Source of the DNA: Rhizobium sp. P40RR-XXII | GTDB lineage: Bacteria > Pseudomonadota > Alphaproteobacteria > Rhizobiales > Rhizobiaceae | Length of the DNA: 64,000 nucleotides | Direction of reading: 5' to 3' | Assembly (NCBI RefSeq): GCF_012641405.1 | Contig: NZ_JABAII010000002.1 | Location: 62,001 to 126,000 of the forward strand | Shown here: positions 57,415-64,000 of the stretch, in pieces | How the letters are laid out: each line of letters begins with the position of its first letter | Position numbering within the stretch: position 1 is the first letter of the stretch | Notes under the pieces: generated by a model | Told to the model about the DNA's origin: nothing | The model's input: the letters and a program-made list of their open reading frames with translations, nothing else | Database searches by the model: none | Translations under genes and position numbers: made by a program

Positions 57415-57522
57415 GGGTGCTTCACTCTTCATACGGGGTTCGGATCTGCCGTCTTTTAGAGTGAAGGGGCCAACGAATGCTTCGGTCCTGGCCGAACTAT
57501 CGAATTCGACCGATCGTTTCGT

Positions 57523-58224
57523 TTAGTCGCGAAGCCGGAGTTCGTCGGTCTGCATCTGCATCGAACCCAAGGTTTCGAGAAAACTCATGCCGAGCAGGCT
57601 CTGGTCCAGCTTGCCCGCTTCAGCCACGCTCGCTTCGACATCCCTGCGCTTGATCGGGCCGATGGCCACGGAGCCGAGTTCCACGGGAGCTGCCATGGCG
57701 CGGCCGTTGGCCGTCAATACAGTCATGGAATAGGTGAGATTTTCGGGAATGATGCCGACGCGCTCGGCGTCTTCCTGCGAAAGCGCGATGGTGCTGGCAC
57801 CGGTGTCGATCAGCATGTCGATCGGTTGGCCGTTGATCATGACCCGGGCTTCGAAATGCCCGCTCGAGCGCTTGTGGAGGATAACTTCCTGGGCTCCTTC
57901 GCTTGTCGTGACGACGACGGCATGGCCTGGCATCAGGCCGGCGAAGACGCGATTTCCGACCTGTTCGGCATCGCGGCGATAGATATAGGCGGTCGCGAGC
58001 GCCATGATGATGACAAGCCAGATCAGGAGATTGCGGATCGACTGGCTGACGGTATGGCGGCTCGCCCAGACGGCGGCGCTCATCATCAGGGCAATCGGCA
58101 GGAGATAGACGACGCGAGCGAAGTCGTCGTTGTGCATGCCGAAAGTCGTGCCGGTATTGCTGTTGAAGATGAGCAGAGCGAGGCCGATGCCAAGAATGGC
58201 GAGAACGATGTTCAGGCGGTTCAT
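57523..58224 (-). CDS. Membrane-anchored retropepsin-like aspartic protease (TIGR02281 family)
   Basis: A 233-residue protein with an N-terminal hydrophobic region of up to three segments (NIVLAILGIGLALLIF, VVYLLPIALMMSAAVW, NLLIWLVIIMALATAYIY). A single-chain aspartic protease domain follows. The catalytic motif is DMLIDTGASTIALS, the flap ENLTYSMTVLTANGR and the late block LDQSLLGMSFLETLG. It likely acts as a dimer in the periplasm. The start overlaps the stop of the DUF1289 gene (ATGA). Confidence 0.88.
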   Translation of the reverse strand: MNRLNIVLAILGIGLALLIFNSNTGTTFGMHNDDFARVVYLLPIALMMSAAVWASRHTVSQSIRNLLIWLVIIMALATAYIYRRDAEQVGNRVFAGLMPGHAVVVTTSEGAQEVILHKRSSGHFEARVMINGQPIDMLIDTGASTIALSQEDAERVGIIPENLTYSMTVLTANGRAMAAPVELGSVAIGPIKRRDVEASVAEAGKLDQSLLGMSFLETLGSMQMQTDELRLRD

Positions 58225-58442
58225 ACGGCACTGCGCTCCCGTGCCATCCTTTGGCGGCGGGTTTCCCTGCGCGGCTTGCGCTCGACCTGTTCCAGGCGCT
58301 CCGGAAGCGCCTCCACGATCTGGCGACGTTCGTCGTCGCTATAATTCATCCATGCACCGATCTCCGCTGATGTGCGGCCGCAGCCGAAGCAATAGCCGGT
58401 CATTTGGTCGATGGAGCAGACAAGGATGCAAGGTGTCAGCAT
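58221..58442 (-). CDS. DUF1289-family small Cys protein
   Basis: A 73-residue protein with the DUF1289 pattern: PCILVCSIDQMTGYCFGCGRT, where four Cys could bind a metal, followed by IGAWMNYSDDERRQIVEALPERL. The C-terminus is basic (RKPRRETRRQRMARERS). Function unknown. It starts 19 bp after cobV and overlaps the protease gene. Confidence 0.9.
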   Translation of the reverse strand: MLTPCILVCSIDQMTGYCFGCGRTSAEIGAWMNYSDDERRQIVEALPERLEQVERKPRRETRRQRMARERSAV

Positions 58443-58461
58443 GAGATCATATATCGATGCT

Positions 58462-59238
58462 TCAAACGCACATGGCAAGAGTACAGAGGGAGGCGATCTC
58501 GCAAATCTGCTGCGTCGCGCCGATCGTGTCGCCGGTGTGGCCGGACAGTTTTTGCCGCATGTACCTGGTGACGAAAAATGTCACGGTGCTGGTCACAAGA
58601 AGGCAGGCAACGAGTGCGGGAACACCAAGCGCAGGCCCGATGAGGAGCGCGGCGAGGCCGAGTGCGGCGATCAATGCCAGTTGCATGGCATCGCCATCCG
58701 GCTTGCCTGCCGAAGCTGCTATTCCATCCGGTTTGGCGGGCGGCAGGGCATACCAATGCCAAACCATCGCGCCGCGGCTCAAGGCGGCGCTTGCGAGAAC
58801 GGCGATGGCGGCTTCGGAAGGTGGAAGGTGGCGGGCGAGGGCGGCGAGAGCTGCGGCGCGCAGTCCGAAAGACAAGATCAGCGCCGTCGCACCATAGGTG
58901 CCGATGCGGCTGTCCTTCATGATTTCAAGTGCGCGTTCGCGGTCCTTGCCGCCTCCGACCCCGTCGGCGGTATCGCTGAGCCCATCTTCATGAAGAGCGC
59001 CTGTTGTGATCGTCTGCACGGTGAGGGCCAGCAGTGCCGCCATCAATGGATCGGCATTGACGGCAAGCAGCGTGGCGAAGGTCAGGGCGGCGGGCAGGAC
59101 GACCAGCAGGCCGGCGAAAGGGAAGGTACGGGAAACGCGCGCAAGCTTGCCGTCATAGCCTCCGAAGAAGGATGCCGGCACGGGAATGCGGCTCAAGAAA
59201 GCGACCGCGCGCGCGATGTCGCGCATATATTCCCGCAT
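58462..59238 (-). CDS. cobV: Adenosylcobinamide-GDP ribazoletransferase CobV (CobS)
   Basis: A 258-residue membrane enzyme that joins AdoCbi-GDP with alpha-ribazole (phosphate), the last step of cobalamin synthesis. Family blocks are [10 protein letters not shown] at the N-terminus, [18 protein letters not shown] (acidic metal-binding motif), [15 protein letters not shown] and [13 protein letters not shown]. Several hydrophobic helices follow. The start has GGAGAGGAAGAA before it. It faces cobU across a 127-bp control region. Confidence 0.94.
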   Translation of the reverse strand: MREYMRDIARAVAFLSRIPVPASFFGGYDGKLARVSRTFPFAGLLVVLPAALTFATLLAVNADPLMAALLALTVQTITTGALHEDGLSDTADGVGGGKDRERALEIMKDSRIGTYGATALILSFGLRAAALAALARHLPPSEAAIAVLASAALSRGAMVWHWYALPPAKPDGIAASAGKPDGDAMQLALIAALGLAALLIGPALGVPALVACLLVTSTVTFFVTRYMRQKLSGHTGDTIGATQQICEIASLCTLAMCV

Positions 59239-59365
59239 TTCTTCCTCTCCCCGCCATGACCGCGACGGCATCGGGCGCTTTTGGAGTTGTTCGCGCCGAT
59301 TCCGAAGACTAATAGAGTCGCACGCAAAGAACCCGATTTGAGACGAAAAGACAAGGAACGCATTC

Positions 59366-60382
59366 ATGAGCGTCAGCGGCCTCCCATTCGACGATTTCCG
59401 CGCATTGCTGCGTGACCTGCCGGGGCCGGATGCCCGGGCACTCGTGGCAGCGCGCGAGCGTGATGCGCAACTCACCAAGCCGCCTGGCGCGCTTGGCCGG
59501 CTCGAAGAGATTGCTTTCTGGCTGGCCGCCTGGACCGGGCGTGCGCCGGCCGTGACCCGGCCTCTGGTTGCGATCTTTGCCGGCAATCACGGTGTCACCA
59601 AGCAGGGAATTACGCCGTTTCCTTCCTCGGTGACCCAGCAGATGGTGGAAAATTTCGCGGCCGGCGGTGCGGCCATCAACCAGATTTGTGTCGCCTATGA
59701 TCTCGGCCTCAAGGTCTTCGATCTGGCGCTCGATTTCCCGACGGGCGACATCACGGAAGAGCCGGCACTCAGCGAGCGTGATTGCGCTGCCACCATGGCC
59801 TTCGGCATGGAAGCGATTGCCGGCGGCACCGATCTGCTCTGCATCGGCGAGATGGGCATCGGCAACACCACGATCGCCGCGGCCATTCATTACGCACTCC
59901 ATGGTGGCAAGGCGGAGGACTGGGTCGGCCCAGGCACCGGCTCCGAAGGCGAGATGCTGAAGCGCAAGATCGCAGCCGTCGAGAAGGCGGTGGCGCTGCA
60001 TCGCGACCATCTCTCCGATCCGCTGGAAATCCTGCGCCGCCTCGGCGGCCGCGAGATCGCCGCGATGGCCGGCGCCATCCTTGCCGCGCGCATGGAACGC
60101 ATTCCCGTCATCATCGACGGCTATGTCGCGACGGCTGCCGCCTCCATTCTCAAGGCGGCCAATCCTTCCGCGCTCGATCACTGCCTGATCGGTCACGTTT
60201 CGGCAGAGCCGGGACATTTGAAGTCGATCGAGAAGCTCGGAAAGACGCCGCTTCTGGCGCTCGGCATGCGGCTTGGCGAAGGCACGGGTGCGGCATTGGC
60301 CGCCGGCATCGTCAAGGCCGCGGCCGCCTGCCATTCGGGCATGGCGACATTCGAGAGCGCCGGCGTTACCAACAAGCATTGA
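59366..60382 (+). CDS. cobU: Nicotinate-nucleotide:dimethylbenzimidazole phosphoribosyltransferase CobU (CobT)
   Basis: A 338-residue enzyme that makes alpha-ribazole phosphate from dimethylbenzimidazole and nicotinate mononucleotide. Visible are [67 protein letters not shown] and the catalytic Glu in [13 protein letters not shown]. Together with CobP and CobV it assembles the nucleotide loop. Confidence 0.95.
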   Translation: MSVSGLPFDDFRALLRDLPGPDARALVAARERDAQLTKPPGALGRLEEIAFWLAAWTGRAPAVTRPLVAIFAGNHGVTKQGITPFPSSVTQQMVENFAAGGAAINQICVAYDLGLKVFDLALDFPTGDITEEPALSERDCAATMAFGMEAIAGGTDLLCIGEMGIGNTTIAAAIHYALHGGKAEDWVGPGTGSEGEMLKRKIAAVEKAVALHRDHLSDPLEILRRLGGREIAAMAGAILAARMERIPVIIDGYVATAAASILKAANPSALDHCLIGHVSAEPGHLKSIEKLGKTPLLALGMRLGEGTGAALAAGIVKAAAACHSGMATFESAGVTNKH

Positions 60383-60569
60383 AAATCGTGGGCGGCGAGA
60401 CGTTGAAATAAGCGTTTCGCCGCTAAATTTCCTGTAGACGATCGGTTTTTCGTCATAAATCTGTAATGAATTTGGGGTCGCCGGGACGCGTCGCCTTGCT
60501 TCGCTCACGGTGAGGCGGTATTCGCAAGGCATCCAGATTGCAAACCGGGACATTACGGGCGGAACGCGA

Positions 60570-60962
60570 ATGGCTGAGTTTTCAAAGCAGACGGTCACCA
60601 AGGAGACGGGGGTTCGGCACTTTTTCGCCGCCGCCGGTTATTCCTGGGGTGGTTTTCAGCGGCTGCTGCAGGAATCGGCCTTCCGGCAGGAACTCCTCTT
60701 CGCGGCGGTTTCGTTGATCCTGTTGATCGCCGTTGGCGCGACGATCGGCGAAATCGTCATCGGCATGGTGCTCTTTCTCGGCGTTTTCGCGATCGAAGCC
60801 ATGAACACGGCGGTTGAAGAGGTCATCGACCGGATATCGCCGGAGATTTCCAATGTCGGCAAGCATGCCAAGGATCTCGGTTCGTTTGCCGTTCTCTGCA
60901 TGCTGGTCGCTTCCGGAATTTACCTGCTGTACGTCATCGGCAGCCATCTGCTGTTCCGTTAA
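60570..60962 (+). CDS. dgkA: Diacylglycerol kinase DgkA
   Basis: A 130-residue integral membrane kinase that recycles diacylglycerol from membrane-derived oligosaccharide or cyclic glucan synthesis. The active-site block is FAIEAMNTAVEEVIDRISPE, with three hydrophobic segments (LLFAAVSLILLIAVG, IGEIVIGMVLFLGVF, LCMLVASGIYLLYVIG). The start MAEFSKQT follows GGGCGGAAC. Convergent with the histidine kinase gene. Confidence 0.93.
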   Translation: MAEFSKQTVTKETGVRHFFAAAGYSWGGFQRLLQESAFRQELLFAAVSLILLIAVGATIGEIVIGMVLFLGVFAIEAMNTAVEEVIDRISPEISNVGKHAKDLGSFAVLCMLVASGIYLLYVIGSHLLFR

Positions 60963-60983
60963 GTTGCGGAACCCAAGCTTTGC

Positions 60984-62513
60984 TCAGGCGAAGCTCTTCT
61001 TGCGCCGCTCGACGAGAGGGGCGTCTTCGATTGCCGGCAGGCTTTGCAGCACGCGCTTGGCTGGCAAGATGGCGATGACTTCGGTGCCTTCCCGCAGCTT
61101 GGATTTCAGCACGAACTGACCGTCATGCTTGGCAAGAATGGCTTGCACGATCGGCAGGCCGAGGCCCGTGCCCTGCTCGGCGCTCTTGATGGCGATCGAG
61201 CCTTGTCCGAAGGCTGAAAGCACGACCGGTATCTCTTCCTCGGGGATGCCAGGTCCGTTGTCCTTGATCGCCACATATTCCCCGCCGCCGGCCGTCCAGC
61301 CGACCTTGACGGCAATCTCGCCGCTTTGCGGCGTGAATTTCACCGCATTCGACAGCAGATTGAGGATCACCTGGCGCAACGATTTCTCATCGGCCCAGAC
61401 AGAAGGCAGCTGCGCTTCGAATTGCGAGGAGATCGAAATGTTCTTGGCGCGGGCACGCAGCTGCACCATGCCGATGCAATCCTCGGCAATATCGAGCAGG
61501 GAAATCGCTTCCTCGTTCAATTCATATTTGCCGGCCTCGATGCGCGAGAGGTCGAGGATTTCGTTGATGAGGTTGAGCAGATGCTGTCCCGATCGGTGGA
61601 TATCGGTGGTATATTCGCGATAGGTCGGGTTGTTCAATGGCCCCATGACTTCCGCGGACATGACTTCGGAAAAGCCGAGAATGGCATTCAAGGGCGTTCT
61701 GAGTTCGTGCGACATGGAGGCGAGGAAGCGCGATTTGGCGAGATTTGCTTCCTCGGCACGCCGGCGCGCTTCGTCCGACATGGACTTTGCGACTTCCAGT
61801 TCCGCGATCAGGTCGTCCTTCTCGGACTGGAAGGAGAGGATCTTGAGGTTGGACTGATACATGCGGATGGTGATGAAGGTGAAGAACACGACGGCAACGG
61901 AGATGGCGGCGGTCAGCGCAATGTCCGAGGGCTTTCGAGTGAGGATGGCGGTCACGACCAGCGCGACGGTGACCGGCGCAAAGGAAAAGGGTACGGCGCG
62001 CGGCAGCATGAAACTGGACATCGCGGTGATACCGATCGCCACCAGCAGGGCCGCGCCCTTGTAGAGCGCGAAGCTGTCGCCGCCGCAGGTCGAACAGTTC
62101 TGCATGGCAAAGATTGCCCAGCAGAGGCCCATCAGCAATTGCCCGAGCAGGAAGACCTGCCGCCATTTCCTGGCGCCTTCCGTCGAGATTTCCTGTTTCC
62201 GTGCCTTCCGGCCAAGCAGCATGTTGATGGCATGCGCCGTCAGGATCGGGACGGTCCAGAAGAAGATCTGCGCGTCTCGCGTCAAATAGACACCGAGCAC
62301 AGCGACGATGATGGCAAAGATCGGAACGACCGCGGCGCTCTGCAGTAGCGTGTCGATGTGCATAAGCATCATTTCGCGGTCGAAATTGCGGCTATGGCCG
62401 TTCTGAAGGCGCTCGCGCGTCTGCCGCACGGCCTTCGACACAGCCCGGTTGCGGTGGCTGCGCGATCGGTCGACGATATTCTTATCTGTCGATGTGCTGA
62501 CGCCGGTGCTCAT
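60984..62513 (-). CDS. Membrane sensor histidine kinase (DivJ/PleC/PdhS-like)
   Basis: A 509-residue sensor kinase. Residues about 55-225 contain six hydrophobic segments with only short loops, so the sensory part is in the membrane. A coiled coil (about 235-265) joins the kinase. The H-box is FLASMSHELRTPLNAILGFSEVM, the N-box LRQVILNLLSNAVKFTP, then DNGPGIPEEEI and GTGLGLPIVQAIL. The H-box extension (LGFSEVM) is that of the DivJ/PleC/PdhS kinases that act on DivK. No response regulator gene is adjacent. Confidence 0.88.
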   Translation of the reverse strand: MSTGVSTSTDKNIVDRSRSHRNRAVSKAVRQTRERLQNGHSRNFDREMMLMHIDTLLQSAAVVPIFAIIVAVLGVYLTRDAQIFFWTVPILTAHAINMLLGRKARKQEISTEGARKWRQVFLLGQLLMGLCWAIFAMQNCSTCGGDSFALYKGAALLVAIGITAMSSFMLPRAVPFSFAPVTVALVVTAILTRKPSDIALTAAISVAVVFFTFITIRMYQSNLKILSFQSEKDDLIAELEVAKSMSDEARRRAEEANLAKSRFLASMSHELRTPLNAILGFSEVMSAEVMGPLNNPTYREYTTDIHRSGQHLLNLINEILDLSRIEAGKYELNEEAISLLDIAEDCIGMVQLRARAKNISISSQFEAQLPSVWADEKSLRQVILNLLSNAVKFTPQSGEIAVKVGWTAGGGEYVAIKDNGPGIPEEEIPVVLSAFGQGSIAIKSAEQGTGLGLPIVQAILAKHDGQFVLKSKLREGTEVIAILPAKRVLQSLPAIEDAPLVERRKKSFA

Positions 62514-62639
62514 GGTTACATTGAAACTTGGCCTGCCTGAGATTACAGACTAGCGTCCAAACCTTAAGAAGATACTGCGTCGAAATGATTTGTTTGCCAT
62601 CTTCGCCAAGGATTTGTTCTTAAAGGAGGCGAGAACGTG

Positions 62640-63212
62640 ATGCGGTCAGGCCGCCTGTTTCGTGACGGCGTGGCCACTTTCGCTTTGCTCGCCATTATTG
62701 CATTGCTCGCGTGGAAGATGAACAATCGGCCGGAATTCATTCAAACCGGTAGCTTTTATGTCATCGACGGCGATACGCTTTCCACCGGTGGCGAGCGCCT
62801 GAGGCTGAAGGGCATCGATGCTCCCGAATATCGGCAACGCTGTCGGCGCGATGGTGCCGACTGGGCATGCGGCGAAGAAGCGCGCAAGGCGCTTGCCATA
62901 TTTATTAAGACCGGGACGCCCGAATGCCGTGGCCGGGAGAGGGATCGCTACGGTCGCATGCTGGTGACCTGCGCGATCGGCACTCTTGATATCAATGCCG
63001 CGATGGTCCGCAACGGCATGGCGGTTTCGTACGGCGGCTATGCCGGCGACGAGCGAGTGGCACGGCAGGCGAAAGCCGGACTTTGGGCTGGGGATTTCGA
63101 GAGACCGAGCGACTATCGGCATGATGAGCAAATGACCCATGCCAATGGAGGCGATCCGATAGCGGGAGTGGTCGGGTATCTGCGGCAACTCGTCGGATGG
63201 ATTGTGCCATGA
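62640..63212 (+). CDS. Membrane-anchored thermonuclease (SNase-like) protein
   Basis: A 190-residue protein with an N-terminal hydrophobic anchor or signal (GVATFALLAIIALLAW) and a staphylococcal nuclease-like domain. Catalytic elements are VIDGDTL, LKGIDAPE and RDRYGRMLVTC. The ATG at 62640 follows AGGAGG by 10 nt; an in-frame GTG one codon earlier has better spacing (7 nt) and could be used. The stop overlaps the next gene (ATGA). Confidence 0.88.
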   Translation: MRSGRLFRDGVATFALLAIIALLAWKMNNRPEFIQTGSFYVIDGDTLSTGGERLRLKGIDAPEYRQRCRRDGADWACGEEARKALAIFIKTGTPECRGRERDRYGRMLVTCAIGTLDINAAMVRNGMAVSYGGYAGDERVARQAKAGLWAGDFERPSDYRHDEQMTHANGGDPIAGVVGYLRQLVGWIVP

Positions 63213-63841
63213 AGCGAGATAGCCAATTACAGATCCTGCGTTCAGCGATTGCCGCTTGTCGTCTCTGTCGAGATGCGCCGGCCAAAGGCGAGGCGGATCG
63301 CTTGCCGCACGAGCCGCGCCCGGTCGCCACGCTGTCGTCGACCGCGCGGATACTCATCGCAGGGCAGGCACCGGGATTGCGCGTTCACGAGAGCGGTCTA
63401 CCGTTCAACGATGCCTCCGGTGACCGTTTGCGGCAATGGCTCGCTGTGGATCGCGAGAGCTTCTACAATCCGGATCATTTCGCGATAATGGGCATGGGCT
63501 TCTGCTTTCCGGGCTATGATGCGGCCGGGAGCGATCTGCCGCCGCGCAAGGAATGTGCGCCTTTGTGGCGTCAAAAGGCCATGGATGCGATGCCGCAGAT
63601 CGAATTGATCCTGACGATCGGCCAATATGCGCAGGCGTGGCATCTTGGCGCGGCGCGCATGGGGTCGATGACCGAGACGGTTGCCGAATGGCGGCGCTAT
63701 TTTCTGACCAACCGATCGCCCGCCATCCTGCCGCTGCCGCATCCGAGCTGGCGCAACAGCGGTTGGCTGAAACGCCATCCCTGGTTCGAGGCCGAACTAC
63801 TTCCGGTATTACAACAACGTGTGAAAAGCCTCCTTTCTTGA
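63209..63841 (+). CDS. Uracil-DNA glycosylase family (type 4/5-like) protein
   Basis: A 210-residue protein. The N-terminal CRLC (AIAACRLCRDAP) and the active-site block ILIAGQAPGLRVHESGLPFNDASGDRLRQWL match family 4-type uracil-DNA glycosylases, as does PLPHPSWRN near the C-terminus. Two of the usual four iron-sulfur Cys are at the N-terminus; a full Fe-S set is not certain. Its start overlaps the nuclease gene stop, so the two nucleic-acid enzymes are coupled. Confidence 0.85.
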   Translation: MKRDSQLQILRSAIAACRLCRDAPAKGEADRLPHEPRPVATLSSTARILIAGQAPGLRVHESGLPFNDASGDRLRQWLAVDRESFYNPDHFAIMGMGFCFPGYDAAGSDLPPRKECAPLWRQKAMDAMPQIELILTIGQYAQAWHLGAARMGSMTETVAEWRRYFLTNRSPAILPLPHPSWRNSGWLKRHPWFEAELLPVLQQRVKSLLS

Positions 63842-63907
63842 GAAAAAGTTTCTTTTCCCTCGCTTAAAATAGGCTATAGAGAGAATATAATTCGAAGGGA
63901 TGCTTAA

Positions 63908-64000
63908 ATGGACCGCCTAGACCGCAAGATTCTGCGCCTTTTGCAGGAAGATTCCACTCTGGCCGTGGCCGATCTCGCCAAGAAGGTCGGCCTATCGACG
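63908..64000 (+). CDS. Lrp/AsnC-family regulator, partial
   Basis: The first 31 codons (MDRLDRKILRLLQEDSTL, then VADLAKKVGLST) are the winged-helix N-terminus of the Lrp/AsnC family. GAAGGGATG lies just upstream of the ATG. The gene continues past the right edge, so ligand-binding part and identity are not visible. Confidence 0.88.
   Translation, partial: MDRLDRKILRLLQEDSTLAVADLAKKVGLST

Overview
The window is a GC-rich alphaproteobacterial chromosome segment from the Rhizobium/Agrobacterium group. The evidence is the acpXL-fabZXL-fabF2XL-fabF1XL-adhXL-lpxXL very-long-chain lipid A cluster, the choXWV choline transporter, an aerobic (CobN/CobO-type) cobalamin pathway and rhizobial intergenic repeats. 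Most genes have housekeeping or metabolic roles. I see no prophage, insertion sequence, rRNA, complete tRNA or CRISPR array.

Layout: 0-3.6 kb holds a cut homocysteine S-methyltransferase gene and choX-choW-choV, all on the minus strand. 4.3-24 kb is a cobalamin region: cobQ, a ClC channel, a large cobalamin riboswitch followed by a tiny coupled ORF and cobP-cobW-cobN-cupin-cobO, then an XRE/SnoaL pair, a TauE/SafE permease, cobE, a nucleoside hydrolase and cobA-cobB-cobC-cobD. 24-30 kb holds an L,D-transpeptidase and the acpXL-lpxXL cluster, which makes and attaches the C28 hydroxy acyl chain of lipid A. 31-36 kb is a zinc module: a COG0523 GTPase with a coupled small Cys protein, znuA, znuCB and zur, with Zur-box-like dyads in both control regions. 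36-46 kb holds carbonic anhydrase, FAH-family, dusA, cold shock, deaminase, cyclase, SRPBCC, uvrB and MFS genes. 46-52 kb encodes envelope and secreted proteins, including two Sel1-repeat proteins and an extensin-like lipoprotein. 52-57 kb holds an ABC exporter, folC, a GNAT and an EamA permease. 57.5-60.4 kb contains the final cobalamin steps, cobV and the divergent cobU. The right end has dgkA, a histidine kinase, a nuclease, a uracil-DNA glycosylase and a cut Lrp gene.

The cob genes present cover SUMT (cobA), a,c-amidation (cobB), cobalt chelation (cobN), adenosylation (cobO), cobyric acid formation (cobQ), aminopropanol attachment (cobC, cobD) and nucleotide loop assembly (cobP, cobU, cobV). 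The ring-contraction genes cobF-M and cobST are absent and must lie elsewhere.

Three things stand out. First, palindromic repeats lie inside or over the ends of genes in three places (cobN, uvrB, the cobC 3' end) without breaking the reading frame. Second, FabF2XL has lost the whole ketosynthase triad while its neighbour FabF1XL keeps it, which suggests a KS/chain-length-factor-like pair. Third, the cobP riboswitch is oversized and leads into a 30-codon ORF coupled to cobP. A DMSP-lyase-like cupin sits inside the same cob operon.
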